This document shows positions 1 through 12,659 of a DNA stretch of 64,000 bases, piece by piece. How positions within the stretch are numbered: position 1 is the stretch's first letter; every line of letters starts with the position of its first letter. The DNA comes from Schistocephalus solidus (taxonomy: Eukaryota; Platyhelminthes; Cestoda; Diphyllobothriidea; Diphyllobothriidae), in the NCBI GenBank assembly GCA_017591395.1, contig WEDG01011612.1, positions 1 through 64,000 on the forward strand. Reading direction: 5' to 3'. A program made the position numbers and the translations under genes. The notes beneath the pieces are model-generated. The model was not told the DNA's origin and made no database searches. It worked only from the letters and a program-made list of their open reading frames with translations.

Positions 1-3000
1 ATCGTGCCTTCGTTCAGGTCACGTGACTATACCAATATTGCTCGACACCAACCTCCTCAAGTGATTCAGAAAATAGTGATTTTTAAAACAGAATGTTCAA
101 ATGGAAAAGAATGTTTTCTGTCCTCTAACGATCAGGGTTTTGTTGTTGGCACTTCTACTTAGGAATGGGTACAGGTTATAATCGAGATCGAGATAGAGAG
201 AGTGAGATTTACGCTTTATTTTGGAAGTAAAAAGTTCCAAAACTTTCAGCACAAATTTCATCCATTCACCGTGAATAGAGTTGGGCACACAAACAACAGA
301 ACACCGGAAGATCACAAACGGATGGCCGAAGAATGCATACATTGACATCATTAAAAATCGACCTTGAATGTGTCTCAAAATATTGGCCAAATTGGACTTC
401 ATTTAAAACGGTACCAGCGTCGTGAGCTGAAGACCTCATTTTTAGTTGTTTAAATAAACAAATAGGGTGAATATTTGGTATATAATGGATGAAGTTCATT
501 TAACGGGATTCACATGCAAATGAAGAGTAGAAAAGATGGCGGCTCGATTTCAAAAGCCTGCATGGTTGATCCCAGGGGGTTCTGTTCTAGGTATCTTATT
601 CCTCCCGATTTATGTGGTGGAGTGTGTCATTTTTAAGAATTATGAAACTGTAATGTTCGTCGACGATAAAAAATATGGTATGAAATAAATTGTGTTGGTT
701 ACACAAAAGGCACGATTTGAACATCAATAGTGGTAGAGTATGATCGAACAAATGTGCTCTTAAGTTTAATGAATCGAATTGGGTGGTCCTAAGAATTTGC
801 GCCGGTCAAAAATAAGTTTAGCACATCAGTGTTTTTACCAACGGCATGGAAACGTGCACAGATGGGTCATGTGGAGGATGTTGAGCACACTGTAAGAAGG
901 CGGTCCAGAGTACAATTAGAACGTTGCACTCAGCCAGACATGTGTTCAAAACATTTTCCTCCAAAACACTTCAGAAATATCAGCTGCGTCTTCGTCAGAC
1001 CCAAGTGGATAAAGGATTGACAGTCCGAAAACCGATATGTTAAGATGGATATTGACCTCCTGGAATAGGTAAAAAACAGGACAACGAAGGTAGTCATCAC
1101 TTGTAAGGATTTTTCCAAACAAGGCGAGGTATAAAAAGCTCGACTTATTAAGTCTGCCTGACAGATAGATAAGGTGAAGTCTTCGCTTAACATTCTTGAT
1201 TATCAGGGACCATGCTCGCTCGCTAACACTGGAGGGGTTTGTCAATGTTGTATGCAAAAATCACTTGAAAAATTATTAGTACAAGGTTAGGAGCGTACGA
1301 ACGCGACTTTTTCAATCATGGACCTTGCTTCCAAGCGAAACCATGATAGCCAACGCCCTTTTTTATTTTAATTGATGATCTAATTGCATTATGCTAGACA
1401 AAAACTCTATGTCACTGTTCAAATACTTAAAGCCAGCATTTTAAATCTTTTCCAGACCTCATCGCTTCCCACCCTACTCCACATTAAACAGCAACAAAAG
1501 CTTTGAATATTGTTGTATTTCAACTCAAACGCATTTTATCGTTTTGAAACTGTAGCCTTACACCTAATAGGGAAAAATTACTAATAATAAATAGGATCAT
1601 TAAAAGTAATCTCTGTAACTCTTCAAATTTGGTTTCCAATTGTCGACCCCCGTTAGTCTTCATTGTTTCGGCATTTTTATTGATTGGACGCTTGTACAAC
1701 TCTGAGAAGTCAATATCCCAGCTAACCCAAACAATACCTTCATCGTCCGACAGCAATTTTGAAATCTTCACAGGGAATATAGAACTTCGCCATTTGTCTG
1801 CGTTTTCTCGCCGCTTGGTCTCCCCGGCCCTATCCAAGCAGAAAAGGTTAAATCATTTTTGAAATTCGCTCCATAACTACAGTTTGTTCATTTTTGTGCA
1901 CCGTCTCTATATAAAAATCACACATCACCACAAATTAGATACGGGCATCGAATTTGGTGGAGATTCAAAACGTTAACAAATGCGCGGATGGGATTTTAAC
2001 TCGGTCAGGTCAACCCACAGGCGAGTGAGTTGACTACTCAGGGCCTGTGGCTCATGTGAAAATTTAATTATTAACGCGATACCAATCGCCAAATACATCG
2101 TAAGGAGGGGTAGTATTCATTCGATCCCCTCCCGCTAAGCTATTAAAAAGCTCAGTAGCTTTTAAAGATGTGGCAAATGTGGATGAACGTTTTGCGGGTT
2201 GTTTAAATCTCCTGCAGAAAATCCTAGATCTGAAAGCGGAGATGAATAAAACGAAGAGGTTAATTTGAATTGCCAGCCATTGCTTATATAACAGGAAAAA
2301 CCCAGGACAACGTAGAGGAAACAGGTAAAGGTGAAGCATAAAGAGATCCAGCAGCGAAATACCAGCCATCTTAGGAGGAGTTGCGTAGCTGCATGTTCCA
2401 ACCAATTTTTATCTAATCTATCTTATCTCACGCACAGACACGAATCCCCAACCGCCCGCAAGAATTACAGTAACCAACAAACAAAGTGAATATTCTGGGC
2501 ATAAATTCGCGTGTATGTACCCAGAGAGTCGGAAAAGGTCCACCATTACAATTTAATCCAAGGATCTACACCACCAGATTTCCTTAGCATCCGAAAACAG
2601 CACAGAACTAGGTAATGAAACTGTCTGCCCTTTTATCTAATTTTTTGACCACACTGATTTGTGTCATTTGTCATTGCCAATAGCTGATCTACTATTCAAA
2701 CTTAACTGTACACGATTTCGCACTCGTTTAAATTTATTTTTATCCAATGATAGTGCCCTTCTTGGTCCTCAAATAAATAAAACATCTAGGTTGAGCAGGT
2801 GTTCCTCAGATATCACCAGTGTTTAAGAGATCGAGCCATTTCCCGATGTGTCAAGAAGCATATTTACTGCAAACGAAATAGGGATAAAAGACTATTGTAA
2901 TTGACCACGGCCTATTTCATCGTCAGATCATGACAAACATTTGTTATCGTGATAGTGCCCCCAGGGCACTGAAAATACTAATTATTATATTTCTCGGGGC

Positions 3001-3050
3001 AGGAACTCACTGCGATATCAGAGGCTCACTGGACAGAGAGTAATACCTGA
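1..3050. other. No recognisable gene or repeat
   Basis: I see no protein family, RNA gene or structured repeat here apart from the small reading frame at 536-688. The longer open frames on both strands (up to about 113 codons) have no recognisable motif and no good splice context. The sequence is moderately AT-rich, as expected for intergenic or intronic DNA. Confidence 0.5.
536..688 (+). CDS. Possible 50-residue single-pass membrane peptide (hypothetical)
   Basis: An ATG in a favourable context (AAAAGATGGC) opens a 50-codon frame ending in TAA at 686-688. The product starts MAARFQKPAW, has a strongly hydrophobic stretch over about residues 10-33 (LIPGGSVLGILFLPIYVVEC), and ends in a charged tail DDKKYGMK. 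This layout, a short basic N-terminus, one membrane helix and a charged C-terminus, is typical of small mitochondrial inner-membrane or ER proteins. I do not recognise the family. A GT after the codon for residue 18 could instead be a splice donor, making this a first exon. The frame is short enough to occur by chance; Kozak context and hydrophobicity are the only support. Confidence 0.25.
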   Translation: MAARFQKPAWLIPGGSVLGILFLPIYVVECVIFKNYETVMFVDDKKYGMK

Positions 3051-3054
3051 TAAT

Positions 3055-4250
3055 TCAGGGACTTTCAAGAATGCATAGCCAGTATTCCCAAAGAGCGAGT
3101 CTTGGCAGACCTACAGCTCTTCCAATGTCTGCTCAACGAAATTATGTGGCCAAATGAGGAATTTTCGTCGTTCAAGGCCTTTAGACTTGAAAGACAACAA
3201 ATCGACATATCAGATCATCCACGTCCTCGTTCACTCAAGGTAGTGTTTCCTAACCACAATCAAGTCAAACTTATTCCTTCAAGACGATTCAGAAGCAAGG
3301 ACACTTACTGGGGTAGTTTTAGTAAACAGCCGACAGGGAGAATAAAACGTCGATAGTTATTTTTAGAAAGAAAAGAACAAGAAGGCAAAATGGAAAGACG
3401 AACCTAGCGATCTACAACGATCAGATAATGCAGCGTTCTGCCCTCATTCATTAGACCCAACCAATCCGAATAAGGTCATAGTAGGTTCTGTAAATGGGGG
3501 ATCCATATGCAACGTTATAAAAGCGCCCAATAATCTGAAACTAATATTAGTTTGCCCCAAAATCGAGAGTCTACTGTTCAAATTAGATGATTTGAAAATC
3601 CAAACCTCTGACAGAAACCTAGCTGGCGGAAAATGTGGATGGCCACAAATTGGTACTACCAGGCTTTCAGTTGTTTCGGAAAGTTAGGATAGGGTATTGA
3701 GGAGGAAACGACTTCACCATCGTAAAGCATGGACTGCTTGTTTCAGAACAAATGGAAAATTGAATGCACCTCTGAGACTATTTTGCTCACTATAAATGTA
3801 CCGGAGACACATAATATTGAATTCTGACCGTCTATTGACCACTCGGAAGGGACTCCTAGGCTAATGCTTAGTTTTCAGAACAGCTGGAAGTAGTTGCTGC
3901 TTGGCCTGATGTCTTGATCATGGGTGACTTCAATTTACCACTCATTGACCGGAGTCCAGTATAGGCATGCGGTCCTTAACTAGGTTTTAACCGACGTTTA
4001 TTGGATATGGTACCCAGGTCGTTCCTCACTCAGCACGTCTTATTTCTCACGAGGGTGCGTTAGTGGCAGCAGTTAACTGCTTGGGTCTGTTGCTCACAAA
4101 ATCAACTTACATCGTTGATGAGGTGCAATGACTACTTCACCTAGGTCGACGTGACTACTTTGTACTTCACTGGGACTATTTAATCTTTTCGATGCTTTAA
4201 CAGCCCATCTGATTTGGAATAAATATTTAGCGTAGTGACTTCGATCGAAT
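3055..4250 (+). pseudogene. Degenerate CR1/Jockey-like LINE: ORF1 C-terminus plus ORF2 endonuclease start
   Basis: The frame at 3102-3356 includes SDHPRPRSLKVVF followed by LIPSRRFRSKDTYWG, resembling the C-terminal part of flatworm LINE ORF1 proteins (a 'RPR-LKVVF ... SRR-RLK' pattern). About 200 bp downstream, in other frames, LLFKLDDLKIQTSD resembles the 'SLLSKLDEL' start of the apurinic-like endonuclease. Further on, near 3,920, comes IMGDFNLP-like sequence (GDFN is the endonuclease motif). Stops and frameshifts separate all pieces, so it cannot code. The order ORF1 then endonuclease matches a + strand element; no reverse transcriptase portion follows before the next element. Confidence 0.6.
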
Positions 4251-5032
4251 GAAGGCTAAAATCACTAAGATAAACTTTTCGAAGATAAGCGAATTCTGGA
4301 AATTTAAACAGATTTTTTTCGTTTCCTGTCGTAAATATCTAACTTTATTGTTAACAATTTATTTGTATTTCTAACTCTTTATCAACTGCACACACCTGCA
4401 GTTATTGCATTGAACAATAGGGAAAATATACGGTTTTAGACTAATTCACCCGACATAGCCTCATTTTAGTTCTTGCAGATTTACGTAAAAAGAACGGAAT
4501 CTAAATATTAATTCTAGAACTAGAGTTGAAATTGTGTAGGTAGTCCTTAATTTTCAGTAAAACAAAATTTGCAGTAGTTACTATATCAAGTTGAGATAAT
4601 ACTTCATCCTGCATAGCCGCTTGGCTAAATTCTATTTTCAGTCTAAACTCGTTACCTAGAAGATATTTGCTTGCAGTGGTTTGCTTAAAACATATCTTAC
4701 AAATAGTGCATCTCTTATTACGTAAAACGTCACTAGTGTCAGTTCCATTTTGGTATAATCGCTTCAGAAAATACTGCTATTTGAAACCCAATATGAAACC
4801 TCAGTCAGCGCTTAGACGCAAATGTCCTCTTAGCGTAAAACTTTCACTAAAGCAACCCACCGTCAACATGTAGCTACTTGACCTTGACGCCCAGCAAAAT
4901 TTTAATATTTTTATGTCTCAATATGGTTCTCTGTTTACCATCCTTGGTACCATTTTTGATGGAAAGTTGTCTTAACTTCCTTCTCAACAATGCGAGAAAC
5001 TTGAGCCGTTTATAAACATCTAAGTACTGAGT
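4250..5032. other. AT-rich stretch without a recognisable gene
   Basis: No protein family is visible. Because it directly precedes LINE ORF1 at 5,033 it may include the 5' untranslated part of that element, but nothing in the sequence proves this. Confidence 0.35.
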
Positions 5033-5713
5033 CATACGAGAAGTTTCAACTTTCGTCTAAAAAACATCCCTAAGAGTAAAATCCCCCTGGACGTCGCATT
5101 TCATTTCCTGTACTCATGTGACTTTAACTTTAAAGTCGCGGAAGCTAAAAGGTTGGCTTCTCGTTGCAAGAACCCGCCAATTCTGGTCAACCATTTTTCG
5201 GTGATTGAAGTGGACATTATTTTCTCTAAGCATGAGCACGCAGCTCAATATTTGAAGAAAAACAAGCTGTTTATCTGTAAAGATAAAACCCCAATGGAAC
5301 GTCGGGTTTCACCCTCATTAGCAAACGAGAAGCCTATGTCTGCATCTACAATACCAAAAGGTACCTCAGAGGTTCGCACTCTAGCTAATGCAAGCCCACG
5401 GCCCTCCGGATTAACAGGAATTTTGATTCCACTTGAATCTTTACCCATTCACCTTGTTTCTGGTTCGAGTGAAATCGTGTTAGCGCCACTTCTTTGTCCT
5501 CTCAAGCAAACCTCGCCTGCTATATCTGTCAAATCTAGTAAACCTAAGAAAACCAACAGTAAATCTGAGTCATTTGCTAAATCAGGCGTCAAAATCAGTA
5601 ATGTCATTCCCGATGGGAAACTTGCTAACACCTCTGCATGTACAACAGATGCGAACGCTCACGTAAGCATTTTTCCTAAACCAAAATGCATCCGAAATCC
5701 ACAAATAATTTAG
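5033..5713 (+). pseudogene. LINE ORF1-like frame (nucleic-acid-binding protein candidate)
   Basis: This is an open frame of about 225 codons without an obvious start codon; the first internal start is near 5,153. The early part (SFNFRLKNIPKSKIPLDVAF ... FNFKVAEAKRLASRC) is a mix of charged and aromatic residues like the RNA-binding region of CR1/L1-type ORF1 proteins. The rest is serine-, proline- and lysine-rich low-complexity sequence ending at a TAG. It sits about 280 bp upstream of an endonuclease-like ORF2, the normal ORF1-ORF2 order. I see no zinc knuckle. The family call rests mostly on position and composition; it could instead be an unrelated hypothetical frame. Confidence 0.45.
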
Positions 5714-5989
5714 TCTTCTTATTATGTTAATAGTTTTTTGTTATCCTTTATTTCTTTTTCAAATGCATGTTTTTCACCAATTTATGCTGACTGCCCTCAA
5801 AATCTCAGTTCTATGCCACCCCCTATCTTACCCACGTCAAAATATAGCCTTCCCTTCCATGGTTTTCATTCAAATATGCCATTGTGCAATAATTGTAGAC
5901 CACAAATTATAGATCATAGCAATTTGTTTCCCACCTTTCATTTCAGTTTTCTTCTCCGCCACCAAATCTTCCTTTTTTATAAATACTGA

Positions 5990-8567
5990 TGAGCGTAATC
6001 TGCAGATCTGGAATACGCTCAGTTTAGTTTACACTCAATACGTGATCAGTTGTAAAAAAGTTGGCTGAGCTTAGAACAGTAGCCTTTGAGCTTGATCCAG
6101 ATGTACTGTGTATTACTTAATCCTGGACTCACTCTCTTATTTCTGACTCGAAGCTTGCTATAGATAATTTCAATTTGTACCCACAAGACCGCGCTAAAAA
6201 CGTGGCAGTGGTTGCCTCCTTTATATTAAGTCATACTGTGTACATTTCCCTTTTCAGCTGAGCATTTCGTCCTTTTCTGGAAATGCATGCTTTGTTTCAC
6301 TCATCATCCCTCACAATAAAAAAGCGGCAAGTTGATTTGTCTATAATCCTCCGTGTTATTCTTGCAATGAAAGCGAGCAGTGTGAACTATTGAAAAGTTG
6401 CAGGGACTCAATTTGATGTCAAAATAATCGTAGGCGATTTAATCTGCCAGACATTGACTGGCAGGCAAACTCCTCTCCTCCAAAACTTCAGAAATTGTTC
6501 GATACTATTAACTTTTCAAACATGTCCCAAATGGTCAGATCAGTTACTAGAAATGACAACATTTTAGATTTAATTTTTACAAATGATGTCTACCCTCTCT
6601 TTATGAATTTTCATCATGATCTTTTAACAAGTGATCACGCAATAATTCACTGTTGTTTTCCAGTCCCCCTTCTTACGAAGTTTGAGGTTAAATGCAATAA
6701 CCTCGACTTTGCTAACACAGACCATGAAATAATAAATACTTTTTTAAGAGTTCTAGATTGGCATAGTCTATTCTAAATCAACAATACAAACTTTTTCCGT
6801 GAGCTATTGCAGAGCCTTACAGAAAGAATCCAGGCTTTTATCCCATTTAAGATTTTTAATTCAAATACAGCTTCTTCTACTGTTCCGCATTTTCTCCAGA
6901 ACAGACTTAAAAAATTACGAAAACAACTTTAAGATTCATCTAAAAGCTCTTTGTCAGTTCATTTAAGGATCGCACAAACATTTGAATAAGCATCGAAAAT
7001 TAGGCTCGCGCGAGATAAGCGTAGGGAGTCTCGGGCACTAAGTGATGCCAATTCATCCAAATCTTTTGCTCAAATCTTTCATGTTCGGTCATCGGCTTAG
7101 CGTCTGAATGTAACACCACCCTTACTCGCCTGTAACAAAAAAATTGTCAAAGACGATTTGGGCAAAGCAGAGTTGATAAATTCGTTTTTTGCCAACCACT
7201 TTACCACTGAAACTAGCCCCACTCCCACAATTCCTCTGCTTTCAAATTCGCTTCTAACAACCATTAATTTCTCGCCTTCCTGTATTCAAAAGGACATAGC
7301 TCACCTATAAAAATTCACATTCGGCTGGAACTGATAACATTCCAAACTCACTTATTAAACAGTTAAGGGATTTCTATCTTTATTAAGCAAGATATTCTCA
7401 GTATTTTCTCGAAAATGGTTTCTTCCCCGATTACTGGAAAACTTATATTATAATACCAGTTTTTTTAATCTGGTTCCCCCTCGGACATTCATACCTATCC
7501 CGGTGTTCATAAAACGCCCTCTCTTGCTTAACTCTTCGATAAACTAATTGCAAAACAAATCACGGATTTTTGCATAAGCAATCAAATTATCGAGTTTTCC
7601 AAACACGGCTTCTTACCAGACTGCTCTTGTGAAACCTGCCACATGTCTTTTCTAAATCTACTAACCTAACATCGTAATGATCATCTATCTATAGTAGTTA
7701 TCTATTTTGATCTTAGTAAGGCATTCGATAAAGTGCCTCATAAACGATTTCTAGCTAAACTAGAAGCTATAGGACTTCGTAGTCCCCTTACTGACTTTAT
7801 TAGATCATACCTAAATGATCGAAAGCAAAACGTTTTAGTAGGGTCCTCATACTCAAGTGCTACCCCGATTGTTAGTGGTGTCCGTCAAGGTACCGTATTA
7901 GGTCCTTTGATGTTCTTACTGTATATAAATGATACTTCATCGATAGGTTAACATTCTCAATCTTTTATTTATACTGATGACCTCAAATGCGTGTATTCCT
8001 TCTCTCACTCTACGACCGAACGGTGTCTAGAACAAATTCATTCAGACTTAGATGCTCTTTCGGTCTGGATCTCCACATGGCGAATGGAGTTCTCACCTAC
8101 TCAGTGTCGCTACATGAGTTTTGGGCCTGTAAGGCAACCTCTTATCTTTGAAGGTTGCCCTATGATTGAATGTTCCTCCATCAAGGAATTGGGCTTAAGC
8201 TACACCAATATAATAGATCTTTCGCCTCATTCCAATAGAATTACGGCCAAAGCTGCTCAGATTTGCGGCTTTATTTCTTATAATAGCTACCTTCCTGAAA
8301 TTAAATTAAGACCTTATCGTATGTTTGTACTTCCCATTCTTGAATTTTGCTGTCCTTCCTTCGGTTTATTGAACGAATCTAGCCGTTGAAAAATTGAAAA
8401 TGTCCAAAGACATTTTACAAAAAAACTCCTATTTTCGACTCTTTCAACTACTTCCTACTCAACAAGATGCCAGCTCACGAAGCTAAAATTTCTTTGGGTC
8501 AGGAGACTTGAAGTAGGCTTTTGTCTCCTTTTCCGACTAAATAATGTTTTAACTCTCTCCAAGCTTT
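5990..8567 (+). pseudogene. CR1/Jockey-like LINE ORF2 (endonuclease + reverse transcriptase), broken
   Basis: Read across frames, this is a non-LTR retrotransposon ORF2. The N-terminal endonuclease shows FELDPDVLCIT near 6,090, and DNILDLIFTNDVYP and LLTSDHAIIHC at 6,550-6,650. The reverse transcriptase shows VIYFDLSKAFDKVPHKRF (7,700-7,745, carrying the first catalytic Asp), SGVRQGTVLGPLMFLLYIND (7,872-7,931) and FIYTDDLKCVYS (7,970-8,000; the usual Y/F-ADD box is YTDD here). The thumb-like tail continues to LPILEFCCPSFGLLNESS at 8,330-8,385. Many frameshifts and stops interrupt it. From 8,568 the sequence starts over at the point equal to 6,065, so the natural 3' end is missing here but survives in the related copy near 11.5 kb. 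Confidence 0.75.
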
Positions 8568-10197
8568 CTGAGCTTAGAACAGTAGCCTTTGAGCTTGATC
8601 CAGATGTACTGTGTATTACTTAATCCTGGACTCACTCTCTTATTTCTGACTCGAAGCTTGCTATAGATAATTTCAATTTGTACCCACAAGACCGCACTAA
8701 AAACGTGGCAGTGGTTGCCTCCTTTATATTAAGTCATACTGTGTACATTTCCCTTTTCAGCTGAGCATTTCGTCCTTTTCTGGAAATGCATGCTTTGTTT
8801 CACTCATCATCCCTCACAATAAAAAAGCGGCAAGTTGATTTGTCTATAATCCTCCGTGTTATTCTTGCAATGAAAGCGAGCAGTGTGAACTATTGAAAAG
8901 TTGCAGGGACTCAATTTGATGTCAAAATAATCGTAGGCGATTTAATCTGCCAGACATTGACTGGCAGGCAAACTCCTCTCCTCCAAAACTTCAGAAATTG
9001 TTCGATACTATTAACTTTTCAAACATGTCCCAAATGGTCAGATCAGTTACTAGAAATGACAACATTTTAGATTTAATTTTTACAAATGATGTCTACCCTC
9101 TCTTTATGAATTTTCATCATGATCTTTTAACAAGTGATCACGCAATAATTCACTGTTGTTTTCCAGTCCCCCTTCTTACGAAGTTTGAGGTTAAATGCAA
9201 TAACCTCGACTTTGCTAACACAGACCATGAAATAATAAATACTTTTTTAAGAGTTCTAGATTGGCATAGTCTATTCTAAATCAACAATACAAACTTTTTC
9301 CGTGAGCTATTGCAGAGCCTTACAGAAAGAATCCAGGCTTTTATCCCATTTAAGATTTTTAATTCAAATACAGCTTCTTCTACTGTTCCGCATTTTTCTC
9401 CAGAACAGACTTAAAAATTACGAAAACAACTTTAAAGATTCATCTAAAAGCTCTTTGTCAGTTCATTTAAGGATCGCACAAACATTTGAATAAGCATCGA
9501 AAATTAGGCTCGCGCGAGATAAGCGTAGGGAGTCTCGGGCACTAAGTGATGCCAATTCATCCAAATCTTTTGCTCAAATCTTTCATGTTCGGTCATCGGC
9601 TTAGCGTCTGAATGTAACACCACCCTTACTCGCCTGTAACAAAAAATTGTCAAAGACGATTTGGGCAAAGCAGAGTTGATAAATTCGTTTTTTTGCCAAC
9701 CACTTTACCACTGAAACTAGCCCCACTCCCACAATTCCTCTGCTTTCAAATTCGCTTCTAACAACCATTAATTTCTCGCCTTCCTGTATTCAAAAAGGAC
9801 ATAGCTCACCTATAAAAAAATTCACATTCGGCTGGAACTGATAACATTCCAAACTCACTTATTAAACAGTTAAGGGATTTCTATCTTACAAGATATTCTC
9901 AGTATTTCTCGAAAATGGTTTCTTTCCCCGATTACTGGAAAACTTATATTATAATACCAGTTTTTTAATCTGGTTCCCCCTCGGACATTCATACCTATCC
10001 CGGTGTTCATAAAACGCCCTCTCTTTGCTTAACTCTTTCGATAAACTAATTGCAAAACAAATCACGGATTTTTTTGCATAAGCAATCAAAATTATCAAGT
10101 TTTTCCAAACACGGCTTTTTACCAGACCGCTCTTGTGAAACCTGCCACATGTCTTTTTCTAAATCTACTAACCTAACATCGTAATGATCATCTATCT
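6065..10197 (+). repeat. Tandem duplication, about 2.50-kb unit, second unit 65% complete
   Basis: Unit 1 is 6,065-8,567 and unit 2 is 8,568-10,197. The junction reads AAGCTTTCTG then AGCTTAGAAC; the related 3' fragment near 11,540 continues after AAGCTTTCTG into different sequence, so 8,568 is a true internal breakpoint of the element. Near-identity implies a very recent duplication, gene conversion or an assembly artefact. Confidence 0.85.
8568..10197 (+). pseudogene. Second, partial copy of the same LINE ORF2 (head-to-tail)
   Basis: The sequence repeats 6,065-7,691 at a constant offset of about 2,503 bp. For example, the 93-codon frame at 6,495 recurs identically at 8,998. The copy covers the endonuclease and the region before the reverse transcriptase fingers, then stops just after TCATCTATCT at 10,197, where the first copy would enter the FDLSKAF motif. 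Differences from the first copy are nearly all one- or two-base changes in homopolymer runs, with only a few substitutions. Confidence 0.85.
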
Positions 10198-10671
10198 TTT
10201 TGGTATTTGTAAAAATTTAAATGTTTGTATCTTTCTTGTTCACCTGAACCTTAATGTACGCTTTTTTTAATGTGCTAAAAAAATACACATCTCAACTTCA
10301 AGCCGCATGTTGGACGTCTCCTTTTTTCGCTGCTGCATGTCACCACTGCTCTCTTAATTGTACTGATCCATTCAATTGCAACGATCGATCTTCATTTCTC
10401 GATGGCACTGCACCAGACTTCATCCCGATTGAACTCCTGCCTCTGGTAAGCATCTTTGATGCATAGCTTGCTGGATCCAAATCAGAGCTCATTTAAATCC
10501 TCGACAACATTTGCTATCTAAGAAAGGACGTTTTTCGTGAGTCTGCATTCTAACAATCCTCTGTCATTTTTACCGTCATTTTGTCATTGTAGTTTAGACA
10601 CACAATTCCTAACTTAGAGTTTGTTTTTTTTGACACCTTGGTTCTTAGCAGTGTTGACACTTGTCTTCAGT
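10198..10671. other. Unassigned spacer between LINE copies
   Basis: These 474 bp separate the end of the second LINE copy from a more diverged reverse transcriptase fragment. They contain a T-rich stretch and a 70-codon frame without recognisable motifs. They could be an insertion into an older LINE, since the sequence on the far side continues at the point equivalent to where the second copy stops. Confidence 0.4.
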
Positions 10672-11580
10672 AAAATCTGTAGAAGTTATCTATTTTAATC
10701 TTTCAAAAGTGTCTCATAGACGACTTCTAGCTAAACTAGAAGCTATGGGATTTCAAAGTCCCCTTACCGACTTTGTTAGATCATACCTAAATGATCGAAA
10801 ACAAAAACGTTTTAGTAGGGTCCTCATACGCAAGTGCTACCCCGATTTTTATTGGTGTCCTTCAGGGTACCACATTAGTTCATTTGTTGTTCTTACTGTA
10901 TATAAATGATATTTCATCGATATTTAAACATTCTCAATCTTTTATTTATGTTGATGACCTCAAATGCGTGTATTCCCTCTCTTACTCTACGGTCGAACGA
11001 TGCCTAGAACAAATTCATTCAGACTTAGACACTCTTTTGGCGTGGAGCATCAAATAGCTAATGGATTTCCACATTCTTAGTGTCGCTACATGAGTTTTGG
11101 TCCTGTAAGGCTGCCGCAATCTGTTATTTTTAAAGGTTGCCCTATGACTGATTGTTCCTCCATCAAGGACTTTGCCTTAAGCTACACCAATAAATTAGAT
11201 CTTTCGCCTCATGCCGATAGAATTACGGCCAAATCTGCTCAGTTTTTCGGCTTTTTTTCTTATAATTTCTACATTCCGCAAATTAAATAAAGACTATATC
11301 GTACTTTTGTGCTTCCCATTTTGAAATTTTCTATCCTTTCTTCGCTTAGTGAACGAATCTAGCCATTCAAAAATTGAAAATTTCCAAAGTCTTTTCACAA
11401 AAAAATCTCCTGTATCCGACTCTTTCAAATACTTCATTTTCAATTAGATCCCAGTTGACGAAGCTAAACTGTCTTTTTGTCGGTGACTGGAAGCCGGCTT
11501 TTGTCTCATTTTTTGGCGAAATAATAGCTCAAGTCTCCCCAAGCTTTCTGTCATTGCCCCCGTTAAGATTCCTTATAACG
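10672..11580 (+). pseudogene. Diverged 3' half of the same LINE family: reverse transcriptase
   Basis: Starting at GTAGAAGTTATCTATTTTAA it aligns with 7,691 onward: VIYFNLSK..VSHRRLLAKL, then LYINDISSIFKHS, YVDDLKCVYSLSYS (YVDD catalytic box near 10,947) and CSSIKDFALSYTNKLDLSPH. Substitutions from the first copy are frequent, unlike the homopolymer-only differences of the tandem pair, so this is an older copy. It continues past the breakpoint seen at 8,567 (SPSFLSLPPLRFLI), giving the natural 3' part of the frame. Several frameshifts make it non-coding. Confidence 0.7.
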
Positions 11581-12655
11581 TAAGATATTCTGCACTAATT
11601 ATATTTACTCCTGCATCCTCCACGTGAAAACGCTCTCTATTCTTTGCTTCTAGGTATAGCTTTCTTTGATATAACTTGTCTATTGAAATTAGTTCATTTA
11701 CTAGTATATCTGCACTCAAGCGAGGACTGCACATTTACCTTAACACTGATTCTATTAACCTTTTATTTTCCTCATCTTTTATAAGCAGCTTTCTCTACGA
11801 CTCCGAGAAAGGACCATCGGTAATTTAAGTGGCTCTCTTGAAACAATTTTTTTCTACCTCGAGTCCACCATGAACCCTGATGTCTCCTTATATCACCAGT
11901 CATGCAAAACATGAAGTCATTCGGACGTTAACATCCAGACGTACACAGTCTGAAATGCTGCCACTTCGTTGGATACTTACCATCAGAATTCAATTCTGGA
12001 TCCAAAGATGCTGACGCCTCAAGTTCACTGACGCATTTTCGTGAGATTTTGTTTCATGCGCCAAAGTGATCGAGAACGAACCATATCGACGTTTCATTAT
12101 CTCATTCTGAAATGCTGCTGCAGTATGAACCTTCTCTACCACCTAACCTTATTTTCCTGAACAGTTTTTTCTCCTACTTTCTATTCGAAAAGAAGGCCTA
12201 TTTAACTCTGCCTCCATTTTCAATGTAGAGTATTTTCACTGCCTATTTTCTAGTTTATTATTAATTTCAAAGTCTCGCTAACTGTTTAATTTACAGGACA
12301 ATTTCTGCCTACATTATTAAATAATTGTACATTTTATCTTCACACATTGTCATAATTTTATTTCTTTACTAATGTTTGTTTAGACAGTGCCTTGCCAGCG
12401 CTAAATGAATATAAATTTTAAATATTATCTTCAGAAAACAATGTCCCATTCCACGAAGAGACTGAAAAATAGACCAAACTGGTTGACTCGAGCCTTTAAA
12501 GGGAAGTGAATAAAAGCGATTTTTTGGAGGAAATTTCTTGCCGATGGAAATCTTGTGTCCATAAATGCATGCCAAGAGCAGAGGAACTAACTCAAGTGAC
12601 TTATCCTCAGGGCAGTGTAAGATTTCGAAAAAGACCTTCTGAAACGTGCGGTGGA
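11581..12655. other. No recognisable gene
   Basis: This is AT-rich sequence between two LINE remnants. The open frames are short and carry no known motif. Part of it may be the 3' untranslated tail of the preceding LINE, but I see no clear poly(A) or tail repeat that would mark the end. Confidence 0.4.
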
Positions 12656-12659
12656 AATT

